55,121 nt of DNA, from positions 1 to 55,121 of the forward strand of contig JACQZR010000112.1 in NCBI GenBank assembly GCA_016213775.1, read 5' to 3'. The notes beneath the pieces are model-generated. The model saw nothing but the letters and a program-made list of their open reading frames with translations. It was not told the origin of the DNA and did not search any database. Source of the DNA: Acidobacteriota bacterium (GTDB taxonomy: Bacteria; Acidobacteriota; Terriglobia; Bryobacterales; Bryobacteraceae). Below are positions 1 through 8,420 of the stretch, in pieces. Position 1 is the stretch's first letter. Each line of letters opens with the position of its first letter. A program made the position numbers and the translations under genes.

Positions 1-183
1 CTTCTCCACCGTCCGCGAGAGAACTCCTTCGCCCTGTTCGGCCCAGGCGACAAGACTGTGCTGTGGGTCGGCGTCGAGCACTACGACTGTGCGTCCCAAA
101 TCCACTAATTCGGCTGCGAGATTCCCCGCTATAGTGGACTTCCCAATGCCGCCCTTGCGACCTGCTACCGCGACTATGGCCAT
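1..183 (-). CDS. ParA/MinD-like ATPase, N-terminal part (runs off window)
   Basis: Reading the minus strand from an ATG at 183 gives 61 open codons to the window edge. The protein opens with a hydrophobic beta strand and a deviant Walker A motif, KGGIGKST at residues 10-17, whose first Lys is the signature lysine of the ParA/MinD/Soj family. A VVVLDADPQ segment around residue 35 fits the Walker A' aspartate region. Family members are dimerising ATPases that move plasmids, chromosome origins or protein cargo. No parB or partner gene is visible because the gene continues outside the window, so segregation versus another positioning role cannot be decided. It is divergent from the radical SAM gene at 339. 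Confidence 0.85.
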   Translation of the reverse strand, partial: MAIVAVAGRKGGIGKSTIAGNLAAELVDLGRTVVVLDADPQHSLVAWAEQGEGVLSRTVEK

Positions 184-233
184 GAGAACAATATAGAGCA
201 AAAGCATTTGTGACGGCTGGGACTGGCGCCGGC

Positions 234-262
234 TTGACACCATTAACTTTGCATTGTAAAGT
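234..262 (+). promoter_or_regulatory. Sigma70-like promoter with overlapping palindrome
   Basis: TTGACA at 234-239 is followed after 17 bases by TAAAGT at 257-262, a good -35/-10 arrangement pointing towards the radical SAM gene. The -10 hexamer is one end of an imperfect palindrome, ACTTTGCATTGTAAAGT at 246-262 (14 of 17 positions symmetric). A repressor bound there would block the -10. The assignment as an operator is inference; the protein that binds it is unknown. Confidence 0.55.
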
Positions 263-338
263 ACTTTTCATGACAACCTATTTGCCGAAGGCTATGACGG
301 CGCCGCCGTTGTTGGACGGCAGTGTTTGCGCTGGGCGC

Positions 339-1772
339 ATGGAACGGCGCTACGCACTGCTAGTGAATCCGTTCTATCCAAAAGACCCGAATGCGAGCTT
401 CGGCAAGCATGTATTGACGCCTTCGCTGGCAATGACCAGCTTCGCGGCCACCACTCCGTCCCACTGGCGGGTGGACTATTGGGATGAGAATCTGTTGAAG
501 GGCCGGCCGCCGTTTGAACCGATGCCGGAGGTGGTGGGAATCACGGTGCATCTGACATTCGCGCGGCGGGCTTTTGCGTTGGCGGATTGGTATCGGGCGC
601 GTGGCAGCAAGGTTGTTCTGGGAGGACTGCACGTGCAGTCGCGTCCTGAGGAGTGCGCGCCTCACGCTGATTCACTGGCGTTGGGCGATGGTGTTCAGTT
701 GTGGGCTCGCATCCTTCTGGATGTGGAGCGCGGGGCGCTGCAACCGCGATATGCGGCGCAATACGAGAATGACTATCGTGACGACCCGGCGCCTCGCCGG
801 ATGCTGCTTCCGCGCAAGAGCTTTCTTACGACCACGAGTCTGATTGCTACGCGGGGTTGTCATAATCGCTGCGGCTTTTGCTACCTGGCCACGGACGGGC
901 TGCGCATGCCGTATCGTATGCGAGCGCCGGACCAGATTGCGGCGGAGTTTGCGGCCGACGATCAGCCCTACGCTGTGTTCATCGACAACAATCTCGGTTC
1001 GCGCCGCGATTACCTTCGCGCGTTGTGCGTCGCGCTACGTCCGTTGGGAAAGATCTGGAGCGCGGCGGTCTCCATTGATGTGACGGATGACCCGGGGCTG
1101 ATCCGCGAGATGGCGTTGGCGGGGTGCACCGGAGTGTTTGTTGGCTTCGAATCGCTGACGGACGAGAATCTGACAGAGGCGCGGAAGAAGACGCCGCGCA
1201 CAGCCGACTACGCGCGGCGCGTGCGACTGTTGCACAGCCTCGGCATTCAGGTGAACGGGAGTTTTGTGCTGGGGTTTGATCACGACCGCAAGGATGTCTT
1301 CGCGCGGACAGCGGATTGGGTTGAGGAAAACCGGCTGGAATGCGCCACCTTTCACATCCTCACGCCGTACCCCGCGACGCCGTTGTTCCGTCAAATGGAA
1401 TGTGAGGGCAGACTGCTCCACCGCAACTGGGATCTATATGACACGGCGCATTGCGTGTTTCAGCCCCGTCACATGAGCCCGCGGGAATTAGAGGAAGGAT
1501 ATGCCTGGATCTATCAGCGGCTGTTCTCGCACGCGTCGATTTGGAAGCGGCGGCCCGAGGATTGGCACAGTGTCGCGCCCTATCTTGCCATGTCGTATCT
1601 CTATAAACGCAGCAACCGCTTCTGGCATTTCCTGATTGCGAATGACTTGGTACACGCGGTGTGGCAGCCTTTGGTTGAGTTGACGCGCATGCGGCATTTG
1701 CGATTCCGTGAGCGTTTGGCAGCGCGTGGAATGGAGCCCGGGGTTGGCCAGGTGGTGACTGCCGGGGTGTAG
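339..1772 (+). CDS. B12-binding-type radical SAM protein
   Basis: The protein has an N-terminal Rossmann-like cobalamin-binding-type region (about residues 10-125, with GGLHVQSRPEE typical of these proteins). A radical SAM core follows, with CHNRCGFC (CxxxCxxC, the 4Fe-4S/SAM ligands) at about residues 174-181. The C-terminus resembles the DUF4070 type, with a PYPATPLF segment. Relatives include methyltransferases and ring-forming enzymes acting on lipids or natural products; the substrate cannot be read here. The frame is open from 210, with ATGs at 210, 270, 297 and 339. I chose 339 because family proteins typically begin with a strand like RYALLVNPFYPKDP directly after Met, and because the promoter ends at 262. 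It stands alone downstream of that promoter. Confidence 0.8.
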   Translation: MERRYALLVNPFYPKDPNASFGKHVLTPSLAMTSFAATTPSHWRVDYWDENLLKGRPPFEPMPEVVGITVHLTFARRAFALADWYRARGSKVVLGGLHVQSRPEECAPHADSLALGDGVQLWARILLDVERGALQPRYAAQYENDYRDDPAPRRMLLPRKSFLTTTSLIATRGCHNRCGFCYLATDGLRMPYRMRAPDQIAAEFAADDQPYAVFIDNNLGSRRDYLRALCVALRPLGKIWSAAVSIDVTDDPGLIREMALAGCTGVFVGFESLTDENLTEARKKTPRTADYARRVRLLHSLGIQVNGSFVLGFDHDRKDVFARTADWVEENRLECATFHILTPYPATPLFRQMECEGRLLHRNWDLYDTAHCVFQPRHMSPRELEEGYAWIYQRLFSHASIWKRRPEDWHSVAPYLAMSYLYKRSNRFWHFLIANDLVHAVWQPLVELTRMRHLRFRERLAARGMEPGVGQVVTAGV

Positions 1773-1898
1773 ATTTCACAGGGGAATTGTAAAAACTTCC
1801 AGGAGCATCACCGGGGACGCCGGCTCAAGTTGTTGTGTTTGCGAAGGCTTCGGACTCTGGCAATTGGTATGCAATCACAAATGCCAAAGGAGCTGACA

Positions 1899-2606
1899 AT
1901 GAGCGCAAACCTTGGACGATTCCTGTTGACTCTGGCGGCACTCGGTGGGTTGTCTGCGTGTTCGAAGCCCCCTGCTGCACCCACCGTTGGCGCGTCCGCG
2001 AACGGTCCGGCGGCAACGGCGCTCGACGCAACCAAGCCGTCACCCATGGGTCCGGCGGCAGCGCAGTCAGCCGCGAAGGCTCCGGTGGCCCCTCCAGAGG
2101 TGACTCTCCCCGCGGGGCGAACGTTGCGAGTTCGTACGACGACGGCTCTGTCCACTAAGACCGCGAAACCGGGGCAACGCTTTGAGGCGTGGTTGTCCGA
2201 GCCCGTGGTTGTGAACGGCACCACGGTGTTGCCGAAAGGCGCGCGCGTGGAAGGCGTGGTCGCCGAATCAGATCCTGGAGGCAGAATCAAGGGACGCGCG
2301 GTACTGGGATTGCGGCTGACGGCCGTGGAATCGCAGGGCCGCATGCTGCCACTGCAGACGAGCGTCTATACACGCGTGGCGCGCGGAACCAAATCGCGCG
2401 ACGCCATGAAGATCGGCGGAGGAGCTGGGGTGGGCGCTGCGATTGGGGCCATTGCGGCCGGCGGCGCCGGAGCGGGATTTGGAGCGCTCGCCGGAGCGGG
2501 CGCAGGCACGGGTGTCGTGCTCGCCACTCATGGCGCGCCGGCGGTGATTGCCAGCGAATCACTGATTTCGTTCCAGTTGCGCACGGCAGTGTCCGTGCCC
2601 CTGTAG
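1899..2606 (+). CDS. Exported lipoprotein with Gly-rich C-terminal segment
   Basis: AAGGAG at 1887-1892 lies six bases before the ATG, which fixes this start over the longer frame beginning at 1830. The first 21 residues form a lipoprotein signal ending in the lipobox LSAC (Cys21). A Pro/Ala-rich linker follows, then a beta-rich region (about residues 70-165) containing VLPKGARVEG and a conserved-looking LRLTAVES strand. A Gly/Ala run around residues 170-210 resembles a glycine-zipper membrane segment. It is probably an outer-membrane-anchored periplasmic protein. The glycine zipper could insert in a membrane or oligomerise. The exact family is not recognised. Confidence 0.7.
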   Translation: MSANLGRFLLTLAALGGLSACSKPPAAPTVGASANGPAATALDATKPSPMGPAAAQSAAKAPVAPPEVTLPAGRTLRVRTTTALSTKTAKPGQRFEAWLSEPVVVNGTTVLPKGARVEGVVAESDPGGRIKGRAVLGLRLTAVESQGRMLPLQTSVYTRVARGTKSRDAMKIGGGAGVGAAIGAIAAGGAGAGFGALAGAGAGTGVVLATHGAPAVIASESLISFQLRTAVSVPL

Positions 2607-2709
2607 ACATTGACCTGTTAAAGCTGCTGCCCCTCTCCCCGCAGTGAATACGGAGGCGGCTTCTTGCCGGCTGCAACGCCGCGGGGAGCCGCCCATGTAA
2701 ACTGGGTTC

Positions 2710-5700
2710 ATGAAAAACAAGAACTTCTTGTTCATGGGGTTTTTTCTGGCGGCAGCGTTGCCGTCATTCGCACAGACTTCAGCGATCCAAGGCGTAGTGA
2801 AGGACTCCTCCGATGCGGTTGTGCCGGGGGTGCAGATTGCGGTTTCCAACCTCGAAACAGGTTTGAAGGTGGAGACCAGCAGCAATGAATCCGGACTCTA
2901 CACGTTTCCCAGTCTGCCTGTGGGCCGATACAAAGTATCGGCGGCGAAATCCGGCTTTTCCACCTCTGAAGTGCCCGAGTTGAAACTGGACGTGGCGCAA
3001 ACAGCGCGCCTCGATTTTGTTTTAAAGACCGGCACGGTGGTGGAGAGCATCACCGTGGCATCGACGGCGGCGCTGCTCGATTCCGAAACCGCGTCGGTAG
3101 GCCAGGTGATCGACAACAAGCGGATCGTCGAGTTGCCGTTGAATGGGCGGAACTATCTCGATCTCGCACGATTGACGGCAGGGACTGCTCCGGCGCGCGG
3201 ATCGCGTCCGCAAGGCGAGGGCGTGTTTGCCGCCGGCGGCCAGCATGGCTACCAGGTGCAGGTGAACATCGACGGGTTGGACAATTCGCTCACCTATTCC
3301 GGCGGTCCGATTGGATTTGAAGCGCAGGCAGTGAAGCCGAGCGTCGACGCCGTAGGTGAGTTTCGCGTGGTGACCAACAACCTTTCCGCTGAGTTTGGAA
3401 ATCGCATGGGCGGCCAGGTTTTCGTCAACATCAAATCGGGGACGAATCAGTTTCATGGAACGGCGTTTGAGTTTCTACGCAACTCCACTTTAGACGGGAC
3501 GAACTTCTTCGCCAACCGCAATGGAGCGAAGAAGCCTCCGTACAAGCAGAGCCAGTTTGGAGCCACTCTCGGCGGTCCGGTGCGCAGGGACAAGACTTTC
3601 TTCTTCGCGAGTTTTGAAGGGACGCGCACGCGGTTGGGGCGGAGTTCCACCGCGACGGTGCCGGTGCCGGAAGTGCTGAACGGCGACTTCAACCGGATCC
3701 GGCCGGTGTTCGATCCGGCGACCACGGTGGGGACCGCGGCAAGTTTTACGCGGCAGGCCTTTCCGGGAAACACTGTGCCGAAGACCCGCTGGGATCCGCT
3801 GGTGCCGAAGATTCTTGCACTGTATCCGGCTGCGACGGACCCGACAAAGATTGTGGGCAACCACTTCTACTCGCCCACGGAGAGCAACGATGTGAATTCG
3901 TATGACTTCAAGGGGGACCACAACATCTCCGATTCAAGCCGGCTGTCCGCACGCTACAGCAGGCGCGACCGCGACCGCTTTGAACCTGGTCCGCTGCCGA
4001 TGCCGGCTGACGGCGGCCTTGCGACGACTACGGACATCAAGAGCCAGAGCCTGTCGGGATCGTACACCAAGACGTTCAGCGCGACGATGACCAATGAGGT
4101 GCGGTTTGGCTATACGCGCGCCATCACGAAGTTCGATATTCCTTACGATGCGCCGCTGTTTGATCAGTACGGGATCAAGGGGATTCCGAAGACGAACTTT
4201 GCGACATCGAACGATCACGGAATTTCGCGCTTCTCTCCGGCCGGGTATGCGGAGCTGGGCTCGCGCTCGTTCTGGCCCAACAGGAACAATCTGCAGTTGT
4301 ACCAGTTGAACGAGACGTTGTTTAAGAGTTCGGGCAAGCACACCTTCCGCGGGGGGATCGAGTTTCGGAAGTCGAACGTGTTCCGTAACGCTGCACGTTT
4401 TTCACGCGGGCAGTTTGCGTTCAACCGCGAGTTCACGGCGAATCCGGCCAATCGTGGGGCCACCGGCGACGGGCTGGCGGAGTTCATGCTCGGCATGGCG
4501 GCTGGTGGAACCGTGGGTAACGAGAACGGCGAGAATCTGTGGGCGAACACCTTCGCGGGGTTTGTGCAGAATGATTGGAAGGTATCGTCGAAGCTCACGA
4601 TTAATCTTGGAGTGCGCTACGACATCTTCTTCGCGCCAACGTTTCCGGACGCGGGAGTGTCGACGTTCGCGCTGGATTATTCGAATGTCAGTTCGACGGC
4701 GCGGCTGCAGCAGACGCGGTTCGCCAAGGGCGAGTGCAACTGCGACAATGACTTCAACAATCTTGCCCCGCGCGTGGGTTTCGCGTACAAGTTGAGCAGG
4801 AAAGCTGTGGTTCGCGCGGGGGGCGGAGTGATCTTCGCGCAGGCGGACAGCATGAGTAATCAGTGGGCGCGCGGCATCAATCAGGCGCCGGACTTTGTGG
4901 AAGTGGGCTTCGGTACCTTGGACCGGATCAATCCGCGGTTGACGCTGAGCGGCGGGTTCCCGGCGGTGCAACTGCCCGCAACGTCGGTTCCAGGGCCCGC
5001 TTCAGTGGGAATCGAAGCACCGTCGCGCTTTCTGCCGGCGCAGTATTCGCAGCAGTGGTTCTTCGACTATCAGCGTGAGCTGCCTCTCGACACTCTGTTG
5101 ACCATCGGGTATGCAGGGAACAACTCGCATCAGTTGCTGTTGAGCATCAACTACAGCCTGCCATTCGATCTGGCGCCGTCACCCTTGCCGTTGAACACCA
5201 GGCGGTACTGGAACTTCTACAACAACGTGACGCGTCAGCAAGGTATGGGAAATGCCTCCTACAACGCGCTGCTGGTCAAACTGGAGAAAAGGTTTTCCAA
5301 GGGGCTGACGTTCCTGTCGGCATACACGTGGGCGCACAATATCGACAATGTGGATGAGATCGGAAACAACGACGGCGTGGGCGTTTTGAAGCCGTGGGAC
5401 CGCAGTTTGAACCGGGGCAACGCACTGAATGACGTGCGTCATAACTACGTGCTGAGTTCCACGTGGGAACTGCCTTTTGGCAAGGGCAAGCGCTACCTGT
5501 CAAGCTCGCCGCGGGCAATGGATCTGTTGTTCGGCGGGTGGCAGCTGAGCGGCATTTTCGGCCGCACAAGTGGACTGCCTTTCACTGTGAACACCTCCGG
5601 CGGGATCACAAACGCGGGCGGCGCGGACCGTCCGAATCGCATCGGCAACGGCACGCTGGCTTCCAGCGAGCGCAGCATCGACCGCTGGTACAATGTGCAG

Positions 5701-5970
5701 GCCTTTGCCGTGCAACCGAACTACACCTATGGCAACTCCGGGCGCAACATCCTATTCGGGCCAGCGTTGACGAACATCGACTTCTCGCTGGCAAAGACCT
5801 TCGCGATCACGGAGAAGTTCCATCTGCAGTTCCGCGCCGAAGCGTTCAATGCATCGAACACACCGTTCTTCGGGCTGCCTGGAGCCAATATCAATGCGCC
5901 TGGGGCGGGGCTGATCACGAGCGCGGGTGAGCCCCGGCGCGTGCAGTTCGGCCTGAAGCTGCGGTTCTAG
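2710..5970 (+). CDS. Oar-like TonB-dependent receptor with carboxypeptidase-regulatory-like domain
   Basis: The 1086-residue protein begins with a signal peptide (cleavage near SFAQ, residue 22). A carboxypeptidase-regulatory-like beta-sandwich (about 25-110) contains GVVKDSSDAVVPGVQIAV. A TonB plug (about 120-235, with LPLNGRNYLDL) and a long beta barrel follow, ending in an aromatic residue (LKLRF). Such proteins sit in the outer membrane and import bulky substrates using TonB energy; acidobacterial genomes carry many. The ligand is not predictable, although related proteins are often linked to glycans or peptides. No strong Shine-Dalgarno is seen. Two more receptors of this class occur at 13615-16806 and 16911-20297. 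Confidence 0.9.
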   Translation: MKNKNFLFMGFFLAAALPSFAQTSAIQGVVKDSSDAVVPGVQIAVSNLETGLKVETSSNESGLYTFPSLPVGRYKVSAAKSGFSTSEVPELKLDVAQTARLDFVLKTGTVVESITVASTAALLDSETASVGQVIDNKRIVELPLNGRNYLDLARLTAGTAPARGSRPQGEGVFAAGGQHGYQVQVNIDGLDNSLTYSGGPIGFEAQAVKPSVDAVGEFRVVTNNLSAEFGNRMGGQVFVNIKSGTNQFHGTAFEFLRNSTLDGTNFFANRNGAKKPPYKQSQFGATLGGPVRRDKTFFFASFEGTRTRLGRSSTATVPVPEVLNGDFNRIRPVFDPATTVGTAASFTRQAFPGNTVPKTRWDPLVPKILALYPAATDPTKIVGNHFYSPTESNDVNSYDFKGDHNISDSSRLSARYSRRDRDRFEPGPLPMPADGGLATTTDIKSQSLSGSYTKTFSATMTNEVRFGYTRAITKFDIPYDAPLFDQYGIKGIPKTNFATSNDHGISRFSPAGYAELGSRSFWPNRNNLQLYQLNETLFKSSGKHTFRGGIEFRKSNVFRNAARFSRGQFAFNREFTANPANRGATGDGLAEFMLGMAAGGTVGNENGENLWANTFAGFVQNDWKVSSKLTINLGVRYDIFFAPTFPDAGVSTFALDYSNVSSTARLQQTRFAKGECNCDNDFNNLAPRVGFAYKLSRKAVVRAGGGVIFAQADSMSNQWARGINQAPDFVEVGFGTLDRINPRLTLSGGFPAVQLPATSVPGPASVGIEAPSRFLPAQYSQQWFFDYQRELPLDTLLTIGYAGNNSHQLLLSINYSLPFDLAPSPLPLNTRRYWNFYNNVTRQQGMGNASYNALLVKLEKRFSKGLTFLSAYTWAHNIDNVDEIGNNDGVGVLKPWDRSLNRGNALNDVRHNYVLSSTWELPFGKGKRYLSSSPRAMDLLFGGWQLSGIFGRTSGLPFTVNTSGGITNAGGADRPNRIGNGTLASSERSIDRWYNVQAFAVQPNYTYGNSGRNILFGPALTNIDFSLAKTFAITEKFHLQFRAEAFNASNTPFFGLPGANINAPGAGLITSAGEPRRVQFGLKLRF

Positions 5971-5996
5971 CCTGGCGCAAGCCTAGAGTGGTGGAA

Positions 5997-6269
5997 TTAC
6001 CGCCACTGTTGGGAGCCATGCCACACATGCAGAATCTCAACGATTTCGTCGTTGAACCGGTACACGATGACATAGGGCGGGCTGATCAGTTCACGAGTGC
6101 CTTTGACCTCGCCCGGCCTCCCCAATCCAGGAAAGGCCGGCAATCGCTCGATGAGGTCGATCACTTTCTGCGCGGCACGCTGGGCCGCATCCGGATCGTC
6201 ACGCCGGATGTGCTCGACGGAAGCCACAAGTTGGCCGGATGCCTCCGTAGTCCACCGAATGTGCCTCAC
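5997..6269 (-). CDS. ParE/RelE-type toxin
   Basis: The 90-residue protein matches the ParE/RelE fold in length and pattern. It has an N-terminal beta strand, two helices (DAAQRAAQKVIDLIERL), the LGRPGEVKGTREL hairpin and the YVIVYRFND-EIVEILHVWHG C-terminal strands. Toxins of this superfamily block gyrase (ParE) or cleave mRNA on ribosomes (RelE); the sequence alone does not separate the two. It starts with GTG, whose bases overlap the antitoxin stop in a GTGA arrangement, so it is translationally coupled and made after the antitoxin. The pair lies on the opposite strand to its receptor and DinB surroundings' plus-strand genes. Confidence 0.85.
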   Translation of the reverse strand: MRHIRWTTEASGQLVASVEHIRRDDPDAAQRAAQKVIDLIERLPAFPGLGRPGEVKGTRELISPPYVIVYRFNDEIVEILHVWHGSQQWR

Positions 6270-6490
6270 GATTGAAATAGCCGGTCGAGACGATCGCGGA
6301 CAATTTGGTGGTCGACGACTTCGCCGCGGTTGGCCTGGTCGATACCACGTTCCACGCCAGCAATGAACCGCGCTCTGGACTCGAGCATCTGATTGACCGT
6401 GTCTCTCACGAGTTGCTCGGCATCCTTGCCCGCGGCGGAGGCCGCCTGATGCAGGCGCGTTTCAACCTCGGGTGGAAAATGTACTTCCAT
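6266..6490 (-). CDS. Putative antitoxin partner of the ParE-like toxin
   Basis: The 74-residue protein starts at the ATG at 6490, chosen because upstream sequence in the frame does not resemble protein and because this gives MEVHFPPEVETRLHQAA at the N-terminus. Its short N-terminal strand plus two helices (PPEVETRLHQAASAAGK, EQLVRDTVNQML) fit a ribbon-helix-helix-like DNA-binding fold. The charged C-terminal tail fits the toxin-binding part of ParD-type antitoxins. The stop overlaps the toxin GTG. By analogy with known modules it probably neutralises the toxin and represses its own promoter. Confidence 0.7.
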   Translation of the reverse strand: MEVHFPPEVETRLHQAASAAGKDAEQLVRDTVNQMLESRARFIAGVERGIDQANRGEVVDHQIVRDRLDRLFQS

Positions 6491-6572
6491 GGTTTCAGAG
6501 TAGAGAAAGTACGCCCCAGCGTCAACTTGCCGCGCGCGGTGAAACGGTGCGGGTGTTCCAAGCAAACCCGCG

Positions 6573-6701
6573 TCAGGGCTGGGAGCCGGCATGTATCAGG
6601 CGAGTGAGATAGATGTCATTGGGCATCGCCGCGAGTTGACGGCGCATGGCCCGGAGCGTGAGAAAGGAACCGTGGTCAGCTACACCGCAATCGTCGGTTG
6701 A
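6573..6701 (-). pseudogene. Possible C-terminal gene remnant after the dinB-like stop
   Basis: Directly behind the TAA of the DinB-like gene the same minus-strand frame stays open for about 42 codons and reads as plausible protein (LTLRAMRRQLAAMPNDIYL) before TGA at 6573-6575. There is no separate ribosome-binding site except a possible internal ATG. It could be a decayed gene end, a read-through product, or chance in GC-rich DNA. I do not recognise the family. Confidence 0.25.
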
Positions 6702-7304
6702 TTACTTCGGGAAGCCCGGTTTGGTCTTGACTTCATTCAACTGGAGCGTGTGCCGTTCGGAGTGGCCGGAGATTAGCAGGATCCATTGATAGGCGTCCAT
6801 CATCTGAAACACGGGATGCGGCGTGGCGTGGGCGCGGAGTGCATCCTGCGTTGTCTGCACGTATTCGATGGTAGCGTCGCGGTCCTTCTTGAAGTGTTCG
6901 ATCAATTCGGCGGCGTTGGCGAAACGGCGTTTGGGTTGGAGAAATTCCGGCGCCTGCGCTTTCTTGCTGCGATCCACCAGCATCGCCAGAATCTTTTCAT
7001 CGTTGGACTTGCTGACCTTGGCCATCGCGGCAGCTTCGGGGACCGGGCTGTTCACCACCTTCTTCACCAGTTGAAATAGGCTCTGCTCGCTGACTGCGAT
7101 GTGTTCCGCAACCTCAGCGATCGACCATACATCAGGCGCGGGTTTCCAGTTCCACTGCTCCGGAGTGACTTCCACCAGGGAATCGAGGAACAGTTTGCGA
7201 GTGGAGTGCAGATGGCTCATGGCGCGGTCGCGCTCGCCCTGCTGCAATGTCTGTGCGGGAGCGCAGGAAACAAGCGCCAGTCCGAGAATGAGAAAGTTCT
7301 TCAT
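6702..7304 (-). CDS. Exported DinB-superfamily protein
   Basis: From the ATG at 7304 the 200-residue protein opens with a short signal sequence (MKNFLILGLALVSCAPAQ). Its LVSC segment could also serve as a lipobox, so the mature protein is periplasmic or lipid-anchored. The mature part follows the DinB four-helix pattern: an N-terminal helix ending LVEVTPEQWNWKP, then WSIAEVAEHIAVSEQ with the metal-ligand-type His in the second helix, and a late helix containing GHSERHTLQLNEV. DinB-fold proteins include metal-dependent thiol transferases and hydrolases; exported forms are common in acidobacteria, with unknown substrates. An ATG at 7310 two codons upstream is also possible. Confidence 0.75.
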   Translation of the reverse strand: MKNFLILGLALVSCAPAQTLQQGERDRAMSHLHSTRKLFLDSLVEVTPEQWNWKPAPDVWSIAEVAEHIAVSEQSLFQLVKKVVNSPVPEAAAMAKVSKSNDEKILAMLVDRSKKAQAPEFLQPKRRFANAAELIEHFKKDRDATIEYVQTTQDALRAHATPHPVFQMMDAYQWILLISGHSERHTLQLNEVKTKPGFPK

Positions 7305-7395
7305 TGGCATGTGGGTGTGCATAGGCGGAATCGGAGATAATTTAGCATGGCTGTCCACGATTGTGCGGTCAACATCATTTTGACGGGAGACCTAT

Positions 7396-8418
7396 TTGAC
7401 GGATCAGGTGGTTCTATTTTTCGGGCTGGTGGCTTCGTTCATGGCCGGCGCGGTGGTGGTTTGGCTGGTGTTGCGCAAGGCGGGCGAAGGACATGAAGCG
7501 GTAACGGAGACGCTGCGCGAATCGCTGAAGACTATGGAAGACAAGCTGCAAACTCTGGAGGTGGCCCGCGAATCGGCGAACGCCGGATTGCGGCAGCAGA
7601 TACAGTCGCTGGCGGCGAGCGAGTTGGAGTTGCAGAAGGAGACGGCGCGGCTATCGTCGGCGTTGCGGTCGCCGGGCGTGCGCGGGCGCTGGGGCGAAAT
7701 GCAGTTGAAGCGCGTGCTGGAGCTTTCCGGCATGAGTGAGCATTGCGATTTTCAAGAGCAGCCCGCTGGTGAGCCCGGCACGAGGCTACGCCCGGATATG
7801 ATCGTGAAGCTGCCGAACGGGCGCACTGTTGTGATTGACGCGAAGACTCCGCTCACCGCCTACCTGGAATCGACGGAAGCGAAGGACGATGCGGCGCGGA
7901 CCGCGAAGTTGAAAGAGCACGCGGCGCAGGTGCGTGCACAGATCGTGCGCTTGAGCGCGAAGTCCTATTGGGAGCAGTTCGCCGGAGCGCCGGAATTCGT
8001 AGTGCTGTTCCTGCCCGGAGAGACGTTCTTCAGCGCGGCGCTGCAGCAGGAGCCGGAGTTGTTGGAGTATGGCGCGGACCGCAAGATCATTCTCGCAACA
8101 CCCACCACGTTGATCGCGCTGTTGAAGACCGTCGCGTATGGATGGCGGCAACAGCGCGCGGCTGAACGGGCGGAAGAGATCCGCGAGTTGGGATCGGAGT
8201 TGTACGAACGGCTGCGCGCGATGGCGGTGGAGTTGTCGTTGTTGGGATCGCAGTTGGACCGCGCAGTACAGAGTTACAACCGCACGCTGGCGGCATGGGA
8301 AACAAGAGTTGTACCGGGTGCGCGGCGAATGCATGAATCAGGCGCGGGATCGGAGGATGCGATTGATGCGGTCCGGCCCGTGGAGACGCCCGTGCGGTCG
8401 ATAAAAGCAGGAGGATAA
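7396..8418 (+). CDS. rmuC: RmuC-family protein
   Basis: The protein has one N-terminal transmembrane helix (about residues 5-26) and a coiled coil (about 35-90). A RmuC catalytic-like domain follows, containing RGRWGEMQLKRVLELSGM, LRPDMIVKLPNGRTVVIDAK and PEFVVLFLPGETFFSAAL. RmuC limits recombination-dependent rearrangement in Escherichia coli and has a PD-(D/E)XK-like nuclease fold; the PDMIVKLP and VVIDAK strands supply the expected acidic and Lys residues. The start is TTG, five bases after GGGAGA at 7385-7390. The next gene's Shine-Dalgarno (AGGAGG) lies inside the last codons of this gene, so translation is coupled. Confidence 0.9.
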   Translation: MTDQVVLFFGLVASFMAGAVVVWLVLRKAGEGHEAVTETLRESLKTMEDKLQTLEVARESANAGLRQQIQSLAASELELQKETARLSSALRSPGVRGRWGEMQLKRVLELSGMSEHCDFQEQPAGEPGTRLRPDMIVKLPNGRTVVIDAKTPLTAYLESTEAKDDAARTAKLKEHAAQVRAQIVRLSAKSYWEQFAGAPEFVVLFLPGETFFSAALQQEPELLEYGADRKIILATPTTLIALLKTVAYGWRQQRAAERAEEIRELGSELYERLRAMAVELSLLGSQLDRAVQSYNRTLAAWETRVVPGARRMHESGAGSEDAIDAVRPVETPVRSIKAGG

Positions 8419-8420
8419 CC

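Noticed and set aside
2655-2693. GGCGGCT/AGCCGCC inverted repeat before the first receptor
   Set aside because: A 7-base stem with a 25-base loop and no T-run in GC-rich DNA is likely chance; I would not call it a terminator.
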